A stretch of 64,000 nt of DNA, from contig AP025576.1 in NCBI GenBank assembly GCA_022845955.1, positions 1,426,001-1,490,000 on the forward strand, in the 5' to 3' direction. Source of the DNA: Lachnospiraceae bacterium (lineage in GTDB: Bacteria; Bacillota; Clostridia; Lachnospirales; Lachnospiraceae). How positions within the stretch are numbered: the first letter of the stretch is position 1; the number at the start of each line of letters is the position of its first letter. Shown piece after piece: positions 26,664-34,923 of this stretch. A program made the translations under genes and the position numbers. The notes beneath the pieces are model-generated. The model searched no databases and was not told where the DNA came from. It worked only from the letters and a program-made list of their open reading frames with translations.

Positions 26664-28025
26664 ATGCTGAAAGACAAAATGCTGTGGATGAAAGACAGTG
26701 CCAATATCCGGGATGAAATCCGGCAATGTACGGAGGAGGGGAAGGATATTTCCCGTCTCCTTCCCCGGGCGGAGGAAATCCGGAACATGGAAGAGGGGCC
26801 GGAAAAGGAAAGGTGTGCCAGGCAGCTTCTGGAAGATATGGAAAACAGCCCGGCAGCGGCGGATTTCCCTTTTGATGAACCGGAAGAGTGGGAGAAAATC
26901 GTGCAGGCCTGTGAGGGGAAGGGAATACAGACACGGATCCCGGAAACGGAGCTGGAGGATCGGATCCGGGGGGCATGGACAGGACGTGCCTCCGGCTGTC
27001 TGCTGGGCGTTCCCGTGGAAGGCTGGAGCCGGGGCAAAATCCGGGGATATCTGGAGGAAAGCGGGCAGTATCCGCTGTCGGGCTATATCCGTTCCGATGT
27101 GGATCCCGCTGTCAGGGAGAAATATGGTGTGAAAGATGTGGATGAAGGCACCGCTTATGATCGGCAGAATATCTGCTGGATCAATAATATGGATACCTAT
27201 CCTGTAGATGATGATATGAACTATACGGTTTTGTCCCTTCGCGTTCTGGAGCGCAGCGGGGGAGCCTTTACTTCGGAGGATGTGGCACAGTCCTGGCTGT
27301 TCGGCCTTCCCGCTTTCCATACCTGTACGGCGGAACGGGTTGCCTACAGGAACCTGATGCATGGGATCCTCCCCCCGGAATCCGGCCGTCTTGCCAACCC
27401 CTTCCGGGAGTGGATCGGGGCGCAGATCCGGGTGGATTTCTACGGATATATAGCCGCAGGAGATCCTGCGCTTGCCGCGCAGATGGCATGGCGGGACGCA
27501 GTTGTGGCCCAGTCCAAAAACGGGGTATATGCCGCCATGTATATTGCGGCGCTCATCGCGGCAGCAGCCGTATTGCCGGAGCCTTCCGGCTGGGTAGAAG
27601 AGGCCATGAAGCAGATCCCCCGCAGCAGCCGGCTGTATAACGCGCTGAAGGAGCTTCTGGATTCCCGGAAGAAAGGCGGTTCCTGGGAGGAATTGCTGGA
27701 AGCGATCCATGGGAAATATGACGAAGCAAATTCCTTTGACTGGTGTCTGGCAATTCCCAATGCCTTGATCGTTACGGCTTGTGTCCTGTGCTTTGGTACG
27801 GATTACAGCCAGGCGGTTATCCATGCGGTCCTGGCAGGGTTTGACACGGACTGCAACGGGGCAACGGTGGGTTCCGTGGTGGGAATTGCGCGCGGATATA
27901 AAGCGATAGACAGCAGATGGACGGCACCCGTCAGGCAGATAATCTGTTCCAGCGTTAACAGCTATACCAGGATTTCCGTGGAGGAGATTACGGAAAGAAC
28001 GATAGCGGTGATGAAAAAGAGGTAA
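26664..28025 (+). CDS. ADP-ribosylglycohydrolase family protein
   Basis: A 453-residue protein; ATG 26664 after GGGAGGAAAG is preferred to an upstream in-frame codon without a ribosome site. After a charged 90-residue N-terminal region, the DraG/ARH fold starts at IRGAWTGRASGCLLGVPVEG. The metal-site acidic cluster is DDD (182-184) in PVDDDMNYT, and the second set is FDTDCNGATVG (393-403), where D394 and D396 are the usual magnesium ligands. ARH-fold enzymes remove ADP-ribose from arginine or related groups, but many bacterial relatives in sugar loci have no proven substrate. No ADP-ribosyltransferase gene is seen nearby. It is monocistronic between the exporter and the TetR gene. Confidence 0.85.
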   Translation: MLKDKMLWMKDSANIRDEIRQCTEEGKDISRLLPRAEEIRNMEEGPEKERCARQLLEDMENSPAAADFPFDEPEEWEKIVQACEGKGIQTRIPETELEDRIRGAWTGRASGCLLGVPVEGWSRGKIRGYLEESGQYPLSGYIRSDVDPAVREKYGVKDVDEGTAYDRQNICWINNMDTYPVDDDMNYTVLSLRVLERSGGAFTSEDVAQSWLFGLPAFHTCTAERVAYRNLMHGILPPESGRLANPFREWIGAQIRVDFYGYIAAGDPALAAQMAWRDAVVAQSKNGVYAAMYIAALIAAAAVLPEPSGWVEEAMKQIPRSSRLYNALKELLDSRKKGGSWEELLEAIHGKYDEANSFDWCLAIPNALIVTACVLCFGTDYSQAVIHAVLAGFDTDCNGATVGSVVGIARGYKAIDSRWTAPVRQIICSSVNSYTRISVEEITERTIAVMKKR

Positions 28026-28039
28026 GACGGACAGCAGAA

Positions 28040-28085
28040 GGCGGCGTCTTTGGTCAGGATATCCATCCGGATCGAAGGCGCCGCC
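28040..28085 (+). terminator. Imperfect hairpin after the ADP-ribosylglycohydrolase gene
   Basis: Outer stem GGCGGCG/CGCCGCC with a partly paired interior that includes GGATATCC, followed by CGTTTTATGG. Plausible but weak terminator. Confidence 0.45.
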
Positions 28086-28152
28086 CGTTTTATGGATCCG
28101 TCGTGGCCTTTCCTATCCTTCCTGTGACCTTACGGCAACAATAGAAAGTGTG

Positions 28153-28210
28153 TTGACAAATCCGGTGATTGAATATAAACTAGTTATAAAAACATTATAT
28201 AACTAGTTTA
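28153..28210 (+). promoter_or_regulatory. TetR promoter and perfect operator
   Basis: TTGACA at 28153-28158 lies upstream of TATAAA at 28174-28179 (15-nt spacing; a weaker -10 exists at 17). A perfect inverted repeat TAAACTAGTTATA (28176-28188), N9, TATAACTAGTTTA (28198-28210) begins inside the -10 and covers the start site. Each arm contains the 8-bp palindrome AACTAGTT. Position and symmetry fit autorepression by the TetR protein at 28244. Confidence 0.82.
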
Positions 28211-28243
28211 TATAATTGGGGAAATAAGACAGGAGGGAGTTTT

Positions 28244-28813
28244 GTGCCAAAGCAAAGAATTACAAAAGAAATGGTGGTGGAGGCCGCTTTTGAAATTGCC
28301 CGGAAAGAAGGGGCGGAGAAAGTCATCGTAAAGACTATCGCGGAAAGGCTGGGCTGCTCGGTACAGCCTATTTACAGCTACTGTTCCAATATGGAGGGGC
28401 TGCGGGAGGAGCTGGTGGAGCGTACCCGGCTTTTTATGAAGGAATATATTGCGGCCCGCCTGGATAAGTCCGATTATTTCCGGAGCATGGGGCAGGCCCA
28501 GATCCATTTTGCCAAAGAGGAGCCTGACTTGTTCAAGCTGTATTTCCTGCGCCGCCGCCAGGACATCGGTTCCCTCCGGGAACTGTATTCCAAAGAAGGC
28601 AGTGCGGACATGGGGGATTATCTTGCACAAACCCTGCAGATCCGCCCGGAAAAAGCCAGAGAGCTGCATCTTAACATGATTATTTACACGATGGGGATCG
28701 CTTCCATTCTTGCCACAACCGGTTCCGACATACCGGAGGAAGAAATCAGCGATCAGTTGGAAAAGGCATATCATGCCTTTTGCGTACAAAGCAGAGAGGA
28801 AAGCAATGAGTAA
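28244..28813 (+). CDS. TetR-family transcriptional regulator
   Basis: A 189-residue repressor starting at GTG 28244 after AGGAGGGAG. The N-terminal HTH reads ITKEMVVEAAFEIARKEGAE, and the recognition helix is in IAERLGCSVQPIYSYCSNME, the YxxxxxK-type TetR pattern. The C-terminal ligand domain (LYFLRRRQDIGSL onward) resembles the WHG family, where ligands are unknown. The gene overlaps the flavodoxin gene by 8 bases, so both are made together and probably controlled by the operator at 28176-28210. Confidence 0.9.
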   Translation: MPKQRITKEMVVEAAFEIARKEGAEKVIVKTIAERLGCSVQPIYSYCSNMEGLREELVERTRLFMKEYIAARLDKSDYFRSMGQAQIHFAKEEPDLFKLYFLRRRQDIGSLRELYSKEGSADMGDYLAQTLQIRPEKARELHLNMIIYTMGIASILATTGSDIPEEEISDQLEKAYHAFCVQSREESNE

Positions 28814-29318
28814 AATAGGAGTAATCTATAAATCGAAAACAGGGTTTACCCAAAAATATGCGCAGTGGATTGCGGAAGAAACAGGCTGTGACCTGATTCC
28901 GTATGAGCAGCGTGAACAGGCGGATTACAGCCATTATGATACGATCCTGTATGGCGGCGGTGTATATGCGGGCACCATCGGAGGTATCAAATGGTTCCGG
29001 AAGAAGCTTCCGGAGCTGTCAGGTAAGAAAATCGGCGTATTTGCCACCGGATCCAGGCCGGAACACACGCCGGGGCTGGAAAAGGAATGGAAACAGAATT
29101 TTACGCCGGAAGAATGGGGGCGTATAAAGGTTTTCTATATGCAGGGCGGGCTGGCCTATGAGAAAATGGGCGCTGCAGATAAGCTGCTGATGTCTATGTT
29201 CCGGGGGATGATGAAGAAAAAGGAAGGGGAGGACAGTGAAATGTACCAGGCTATCAGCCGATCGTATGATAATACTTCCCGGGAATCTCTGAAGGGGCTG
29301 CTGGAATGGCTGAAGTGA
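28806..29318 (+). CDS. Flavodoxin-domain protein (HemG/flavodoxin-like)
   Basis: A 170-residue FMN-binding protein. The phosphate loop is IYKSKTGFTQKYAQWIAEE (variant of T/S-x-T-G-x-T). The 50s loop follows at TILYGGGVYAGTIGGIKWF, and KKIGVFATGSRP matches the third strand and following loop. Related proteins include HemG protoporphyrinogen oxidase and small flavodoxins that shuttle electrons. No haem genes are near, so a stress-related quinone or electron-transfer role is as likely. Translationally coupled to the TetR gene. Confidence 0.85.
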   Translation: MSKIGVIYKSKTGFTQKYAQWIAEETGCDLIPYEQREQADYSHYDTILYGGGVYAGTIGGIKWFRKKLPELSGKKIGVFATGSRPEHTPGLEKEWKQNFTPEEWGRIKVFYMQGGLAYEKMGAADKLLMSMFRGMMKKKEGEDSEMYQAISRSYDNTSRESLKGLLEWLK

Positions 29319-29344
29319 GCAGAGGAAAAATCCTCTGGATAATA

Positions 29345-29378
29345 AGTACCGCCCGGCGGATTTCCGTCCGGCGGTACT
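29345..29378. terminator. Hairpin between convergent flavodoxin and M24 genes
   Basis: AGTACCGCC pairs with GGCGGTACT, with partial pairing inside (CGGCGGA with TCCGTC). No U-tract follows on either strand, so termination is uncertain. Confidence 0.4.
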
Positions 29379-29416
29379 GGTAAAACCCTGTAAATGGGTG
29401 CTGGTATAAATGTGTT

Positions 29417-30673
29417 TTATCGTTTTCCCATAAAAGCTTCAATATCTTCAATACTTCTGGGTGTTACAGCGGATAGGTTTTCACAGCCGTCAGGTGTGAT
29501 AAGGCAGTTATCTTCCAGACGGAAGCCGATTCCCCATTCTTCATGATAAATTCCCACATCTACGCAGAAAACCATACCTGGTTCCAAAGACCTGCGCCCT
29601 TCGTTAATATCGACTTCGTCATGAACATCATATCCGACATGATGAGCTCCGCCATGCCAGATATAAGTTCCTACATCCTCAAAATTATCACATACGCCGA
29701 TTTCCTTCAGCTGTTCGAAATTATAACGTCTTATTTCCTGATCCACAAAGGACATGGGAAGACCGGGACGCAGAATACGAAACATGTAATTGGAAGTGTT
29801 GTAGGCACAGGTATACAGAAGCCGCTGCTTTTCGCTGAATTTACCATTTACGGGCCAGCCTCTGGATACATCATTGATTTCATTATCCCAGCAGGCGCCT
29901 ACATCATTGAGGATCATGTCCCCGTCATGGGCCTGCCCCCTGCAGGAATAATAATGAATACAGAAATTGTTTTTCCCGGCAGAAACAATGGAAGGAAAAC
30001 CAGGGGAAAGTACACCGCGCTGTGCCAGGGCATAATCAAATTCTGCTTTATACTGGTACTCAAACATGCCGTCATGCGATGCATGCATCATGGCCTGGAT
30101 GCCTTCACAGGTGATGGTTTCCGCATAACGCATTGCATCGATTTCGCAAGGTTTTTTGATGGTACGCTGCGCCTTGATTTGATTATGGATATTGGACAAT
30201 GTCACATAAGGATAATCATCACGCAGTTTATCTGCCAGTCTGAATGCCTGGCGTACAGGCTGCTCATCCGTCTTTTTTCTGTCAAAATCAAGACAGACGG
30301 TTGAGATACCGCCGGATACAAGCTGTCTGTCCAAAAAAGCGGTAAAATCCGTCAGATAACGGAATTCTTCTATACCGGATCTTTCCTGTGCTTCCTGCGG
30401 ACTGAGACGTTTCCCATTCCAACGCTCTGCATGAACATCCGGAGGCAGCATAAACAGTATTTCCTGTATGCTTTCTCTGTCGATTAGAATTGCCAGAACG
30501 CTGTCCTGCTGTTCAATTCCGGTGTAGTAGACAAAGCTTCGATCCGCAAAGTACGGATAATCCTCATCTCCGGTTTTGCGGGGAGCGTGTCCGCTGAAAA
30601 GAAGCAGCAGGCTTCCGGGGGCAAGTGACTGACAGAGAGAAGATCTGTTTTCCTGGTGGAATTCTTTTTTCAT
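29417..30673 (-). CDS. M24-family aminopeptidase P / Xaa-Pro peptidase
   Basis: A 418-residue metallopeptidase. Residues 1-165 form the aminopeptidase P N-terminal domain (FSGHAPRKTGDEDYPYFADR). The pita-bread catalytic domain supplies D257 (NDVGA), D268 (NDVSR), H345 region (GGAHHVGYDVHD) and E387 (FRLEDN). The glutamate usual in TIEPGIY is aspartate here (VDVGIY, D372), a conservative but unusual change. The enzyme should release an N-terminal residue in front of proline or hydroxyproline, or split Xaa-Pro dipeptides. There is no signal peptide, so it is cytoplasmic. It is divergent from the GH127 gene and shares its control region, which links peptide and glycan breakdown. Confidence 0.88.
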   Translation of the reverse strand: MKKEFHQENRSSLCQSLAPGSLLLLFSGHAPRKTGDEDYPYFADRSFVYYTGIEQQDSVLAILIDRESIQEILFMLPPDVHAERWNGKRLSPQEAQERSGIEEFRYLTDFTAFLDRQLVSGGISTVCLDFDRKKTDEQPVRQAFRLADKLRDDYPYVTLSNIHNQIKAQRTIKKPCEIDAMRYAETITCEGIQAMMHASHDGMFEYQYKAEFDYALAQRGVLSPGFPSIVSAGKNNFCIHYYSCRGQAHDGDMILNDVGACWDNEINDVSRGWPVNGKFSEKQRLLYTCAYNTSNYMFRILRPGLPMSFVDQEIRRYNFEQLKEIGVCDNFEDVGTYIWHGGAHHVGYDVHDEVDINEGRRSLEPGMVFCVDVGIYHEEWGIGFRLEDNCLITPDGCENLSAVTPRSIEDIEAFMGKR

Positions 30674-30739
30674 TCATCCTCCTTCCGGCAAAAGCGAAAC
30701 GGTTACTACTATTGCCGTATAGTAATTGGCTGCTGGTGT

Positions 30740-30973
30740 GTGTAGATAAAAAAGCTTGGCATCACCCTGCCCTGCTTCCCTGTGCGGCCTGCTGCCCCGC
30801 AAGGTTCCTTCCAGGGGACGCTTCCGCTCGGATAATCACGCAGCGGTACTAAGGCTGCAAAGGACGCAGCCTAAGGACCGGCGCGCTTATAACGCCCCTT
30901 ACAGGAATCCTTGCAGGGCAGCAGGCCGTACAGGGAAGCAGGGCAGGGTGATGCCAAACTTTTTTATCTGCAC
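30740..30973. repeat. 234-bp long inverted repeat between M24 and GH127 genes
   Basis: The outer arms are nearly identical in inverted orientation for more than 50 bp, starting GTGTAGATAAAAAAG on the left and ending CTTTTTTATCTGCAC on the right. They share the run GGCATCACCCTGCCCTGCTT. Pairing continues with small bulges to about 30820 and 30893, and a small stem caps the tip (30849-30858 with 30866-30875). No peptide is encoded. It could be a MITE-like insertion, a structured RNA or a two-way transcription block. Confidence 0.85.
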
Positions 30974-30987
30974 CCGCTGGGGGGTTA

Positions 30988-31049
30988 ATTATATTGACTT
31001 TTTGTATAAATTTCATTATAATGAATAATAAAAAGATAGTCAATATAAT
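30988..31049 (+). promoter_or_regulatory. Promoter of the GH127 operon bracketed by perfect inverted repeats
   Basis: TTGACT (30994-30999), 17-nt spacer, TATAAT (31017-31022): a near-consensus promoter. ATTATATTGACT at 30988-30999, covering the -35, is repeated as its exact complement AGTCAATATAAT at 31038-31049, just past the expected start. The -10 also sits in the small palindrome CATTATAATG. Further copies of ATGAAAA occur at 31060 and 31089. The symmetry indicates a regulator-binding pair around the core promoter. Confidence 0.85.
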
Positions 31050-31122
31050 ATTCATTTTTATGAAAAAATGTAAAATAATATTTATTTCATGAAAATATGC
31101 ACAAAAAAGGGTGGAAAGGTGT

Positions 31123-33387
31123 ATGACAGACAGAGAAGTTGTAAGAAAGGATATGGAAGAGCTGTATCTGGGGAACCTGGGAACTGTGGAGTTTGATTTG
31201 GAACTGCCGGAAGCAGGGAAGCATGGTTCGCAGATAAGCTGGCATTCTGATAATCTGAATTTTATGGATCATGCAGGCCGGGTATCCAGACCTGCCTATG
31301 GAAGAGGTAATCGGGAAGTTACCATGACAGCATGCTTCCGATATGGAGAATATGAAGAAGAGAAGCCATATCTGGTGACCATACTAGAGGAGAATAACCG
31401 GATTGAGGCGGCGGAAATTTATCCAATCAGAAAATATACCGTAATGGGCGAAGAGGTATGCCTGCCCTTCGCTTCTGCGGTAAAAACAAAGGATAACCGA
31501 GTAATTGCCCATTTTGTGGAATGGGAAGGTGGCCCGGTCCGGTGTTGGGAGCAGCCGGGAAATTATGAAGTGTACGGCAGACTGAAGGATACGCAGATAC
31601 CGGTGAGCGGAATTGTGGAGGTAGGGGAAGACAAGTTGGTTCCTTCCTCTGCGGTAAAAGAGGTTAAAAGCTGTGCAGATTATACAAAGCTTTTTCCAGG
31701 CAGTGATTTTTATGACGCACAGGAAAGGATGCACAGTTACCTGCTTCATACGAACGAAGATCAGTGGCTGTATAATTTCAGACGTGCCGCAGGACTTCCG
31801 GTGCGAGGTGCTTCTTCCATGACGGGTTGGGATTCTCCTGAAGGGCTGCTGCGCGGGCACAGTACGGGCCATTATTTATCCGCATTGGCCTTATGCTATC
31901 ATGCAACCGGAGATGAGGAGATTTTAAAAAAAGCGGTTTATATGACGGACGCGCTTGGAGAATGTCAGGATGCCTTCGGACAGAAGGAAGGGTATCATAA
32001 AGGCTTTTTGTCGGCCTATTCGGAAGAACAGTTCGATTTGCTTGAAAAATATACGTCCTATCCGAAGATATGGGCGCCTTACTATACCCTGCATAAAATA
32101 CTGGCAGGACTGATTGATTTATACAAGCTGGCCGGGATTCCGAAAGCGGGAAAAATTGCAGAGGGAATTGGGGATTGGGTATATGGCAGACTCAGCGTAC
32201 TGTCACATGAACAGAGAGTGAAGATGTGGAGTATTTATATCGCAGGTGAATACGGCGGCATGAATGAATCCATGGCGGAGCTTTACCGGCTTACCGGGAA
32301 AAAAGAATTTTTGGAAGCCGCACGCTGCTTTGACAATGATCGGCTGTTTTACCCATTGGAACAGGGGTTGGATGCATTGGACGGGATGCATGCCAACCAG
32401 CATATTCCTCAGATTATAGGCGCTTTGAAGATGTATGAGATGACTGGGGAAAAGCGGTACTATTTATTATCGTCCCTGTTTTGGAAGATAGTTACGCAGT
32501 TCCATATGTATGCTATCGGAGGAACCGGAGAAAGTGAGATGTTCCATGAGGCAGGAAATATTTCGGGCCTGTTGACAAAGAGTACCTCTGAAAGCTGCGC
32601 TACCTACAATATGCTCAAGCTGACCGGGGAACTGTATCAGTACCACCCGGAGGCAGCATATATGGATTATTATGAAAGAGCTGTTTATAATCACATCCTT
32701 TCTTCCTGTGATCATCAGCCCACAGGCGGAAGTACTTATTTTCTGTCCATGCGGCCGAAGGCGGTGAAAGGTTTTGACCTTTCAGAGAACAGCTGCTGTC
32801 ATGGAACCGGCCTGGAAAGCCATTTTAAGTATGCAGAGCATATTTTTGCAGTGGATAAGGAAACCGTCTTTGTTAATCTTTTTATCCCATCGGTACTCAG
32901 CCTTCCGGACAGCGGTCTGGAAGTGGCCCTTAAAACAGAAGAAGAGAATCCCGGCAGGATTTTTTTGCAGATAAAAGCGGCAGGTCATCGTGTGTTTAAA
33001 ATCCGCAGGCCGTATTGGGCGGAAGGATTACCTGAGATTCTTGTAAATGGAGATGCTTATGAACCAAAGATGCAGGAAGGATATCTTGTTTTTCACAGAT
33101 TGTGGGAGAAGGATGACGAGGTAGAAATCAGATGGCCGTGTACCCTCAGATATGAAGTGGCTCCTGACAGAGCTAATTATTTTACTGTATTCTTCGGCCC
33201 TTATATTCTTGCAGCCCTTACAGAGCAGGAGGAGCGGATGATGCTTCATGCGGGAAATGCCGATGAGGATTTTGAACGGGAAGCATCCAGGCCTCTGGCT
33301 TTCCGGTGCAGAGAAAACGGCTGTCTGTTTATTCCATTGGAAAAGGTTTGGAAGGAAGAGTATCAGGTATATATGAAAAAGGGATAG
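31123..33387 (+). CDS. GH127-family beta-L-arabinofuranosidase
   Basis: A 754-residue glycoside hydrolase of the DUF1680/GH127 type. The (alpha/alpha)6 barrel runs from about residue 185 to 580. The zinc-thiolate catalytic site known from Bifidobacterium HypBA1 is conserved: E490 and C492 in STSESCATYNMLK, and C558-C559 in ENSCCHGTGLESHF. Of the HypBA1 cysteines, the second of the SCC pair is the nucleophile. The candidate acid/base is E470 in GGTGES. C-terminal beta domains follow. About 180 N-terminal residues form a domain absent from HypBA1-type starts. No signal peptide, so it works on imported substrate. HypBA1 removes beta-1,2-arabinofuranose from hydroxyproline-linked arabinosides. 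Some family members act on other beta-arabinosides. Confidence 0.88.
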   Translation: MTDREVVRKDMEELYLGNLGTVEFDLELPEAGKHGSQISWHSDNLNFMDHAGRVSRPAYGRGNREVTMTACFRYGEYEEEKPYLVTILEENNRIEAAEIYPIRKYTVMGEEVCLPFASAVKTKDNRVIAHFVEWEGGPVRCWEQPGNYEVYGRLKDTQIPVSGIVEVGEDKLVPSSAVKEVKSCADYTKLFPGSDFYDAQERMHSYLLHTNEDQWLYNFRRAAGLPVRGASSMTGWDSPEGLLRGHSTGHYLSALALCYHATGDEEILKKAVYMTDALGECQDAFGQKEGYHKGFLSAYSEEQFDLLEKYTSYPKIWAPYYTLHKILAGLIDLYKLAGIPKAGKIAEGIGDWVYGRLSVLSHEQRVKMWSIYIAGEYGGMNESMAELYRLTGKKEFLEAARCFDNDRLFYPLEQGLDALDGMHANQHIPQIIGALKMYEMTGEKRYYLLSSLFWKIVTQFHMYAIGGTGESEMFHEAGNISGLLTKSTSESCATYNMLKLTGELYQYHPEAAYMDYYERAVYNHILSSCDHQPTGGSTYFLSMRPKAVKGFDLSENSCCHGTGLESHFKYAEHIFAVDKETVFVNLFIPSVLSLPDSGLEVALKTEEENPGRIFLQIKAAGHRVFKIRRPYWAEGLPEILVNGDAYEPKMQEGYLVFHRLWEKDDEVEIRWPCTLRYEVAPDRANYFTVFFGPYILAALTEQEERMMLHAGNADEDFEREASRPLAFRCRENGCLFIPLEKVWKEEYQVYMKKG

Positions 33388-33397
33388 AGGCAGAGAT

Positions 33398-34921
33398 ATG
33401 TATAAGGTACTGTTGGTAGATGATGAACGGCTGGAACTGAATACACTGAAGAATTATGTTGATTGGAAGAAGCTGGGAATCGGGACTGTTTATACGGCAA
33501 ATAACGGGCTTCAGGCACTGGAAACAGCAGATTTTAAGAAGCCGGATATTGTGTTTACAGATATCAGGATGCCGGTTATGGATGGAATTGAATTTGCAAA
33601 ACAGCTGAGGGAAAAGGATAAAAGAGTAAAAATAATTTTTCTAACCGGCTATGATGAAATGGATTTTATCAGGCAGGCCTTCAGACTTTCGGCAACAGAC
33701 TATATTTTAAAGCCTTTTCTTGTCGAAGATATTGAACGGGTGGTAAAAGGTATCCTGGTATCGTTGGAACAGGAACAAACGGTAAGTCATTCCCGGGTTC
33801 ATGCAGAACGGAAAATAATAGATAATATATTTAAAGATGACATGCAACCGGCGGAGACTTTGATCGGCCAGTTTTTTGCAATGGAAAATAGGGAAGAAGA
33901 TACGTTCCGATACAGCGTGATCGGACTATATGGAAAAAGCGGAAATCCTCCGGAAAAAGATTTCTTTCGGGAATTTCCGGAGGTGTTTTATTATGTGGAG
34001 CTGCAGGAGCTGAATCTGCTTTTGCTTAAGACAAGTGTGGAGTGCCATGATGTGGCAGAAAGTATGGCGGTATACCTGTATAAAAATCAGGAAAATCTCG
34101 GTGTAGTTTATATGGAAGGAGAACACAGGCTTGCTGAAGCAAGAATTATCAGGGGCCGGTTTGAAAAGGCTGCGGATGCCGCTTTTTATCTGGACAGCCT
34201 GACACCGGCTTCTTTATCCGAATTGTTAAGGGGGGAGAAGAAAGCAGAACTGGCGGAGGAGGAACGCAAAAAACTGCATATACTGCGTAAGGATATTACG
34301 TCACAGCTGTCTCATGGCGACAGTAAGCTATGCTTTGAGCGGTTGGAGGATTATCTGAATATCTGCAGAGAAGCGTGTCCGAGTATTTATAAAAACTATA
34401 TTATTCGTCTATATAATCATATCAATGATGAGCTTGTAATAGAAAATGAGGAGCTGGCAAGACAATACCCTGCCATGCGTTTTCAGGGTAAAACGATTGT
34501 GCAGCTGGCAGAGGAAGCCAATAATGACAGCCAGATAAAAGAAGGCCTGATTCAATATCTGAATGTGATTTTAACATGGTACTGTTCTCTTCAGGAAAAT
34601 GCTAATTACAGAGTGGTAGTATATGTGGAGGATTATATCGAGAATCATTATATGGAGCCGATATCGGTTGAAATGATCGCCTCTGAAATCGGGCTGTCAC
34701 CCAATTATGTCAGGAGTATTTTCAAAAGCGGCAGCGGGATGACTATAAAGAATTATTTGTCGGAATACAGGTTGGATAAGGCGTGTAAACTGCTGAAAAA
34801 TACCTCTGCCAAGGTAAGCCGTGTAGCTTCGATGGTAGGCTATGATAATGTGTCTTATTTTTGTGCCATTTTTCAGAAGCGTTTTGGAAAGACACCTAAT
34901 GAGTGGAGAAGAGGCCTGTAG
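33398..34921 (+). CDS. YesN-type response regulator with AraC DNA-binding domain
   Basis: A 507-residue regulator. The receiver (residues 1-120) has VDDE, D55 in FTDIRMPVMDG and lysine in YILKPF. A helical middle region of about 270 residues leads to the C-terminal AraC HTH pair (SVEMIASEIGLSPNYVRSIF, then VASMVGYDNVSYFCAIFQKR). Such proteins are phosphorylated by YesM-type kinases and activate importer genes. It starts 10 bases after the GH127 stop, so hydrolase and regulator are co-transcribed. The sensor gene follows 2 bases later. Confidence 0.92.
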   Translation: MYKVLLVDDERLELNTLKNYVDWKKLGIGTVYTANNGLQALETADFKKPDIVFTDIRMPVMDGIEFAKQLREKDKRVKIIFLTGYDEMDFIRQAFRLSATDYILKPFLVEDIERVVKGILVSLEQEQTVSHSRVHAERKIIDNIFKDDMQPAETLIGQFFAMENREEDTFRYSVIGLYGKSGNPPEKDFFREFPEVFYYVELQELNLLLLKTSVECHDVAESMAVYLYKNQENLGVVYMEGEHRLAEARIIRGRFEKAADAAFYLDSLTPASLSELLRGEKKAELAEEERKKLHILRKDITSQLSHGDSKLCFERLEDYLNICREACPSIYKNYIIRLYNHINDELVIENEELARQYPAMRFQGKTIVQLAEEANNDSQIKEGLIQYLNVILTWYCSLQENANYRVVVYVEDYIENHYMEPISVEMIASEIGLSPNYVRSIFKSGSGMTIKNYLSEYRLDKACKLLKNTSAKVSRVASMVGYDNVSYFCAIFQKRFGKTPNEWRRGL

Positions 34922-34923
34922 CT

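Noticed and set aside
26646..27824. A 392-codon minus-strand frame
   Set aside because: Antisense shadow of the ADP-ribosylglycohydrolase gene with no start signals.
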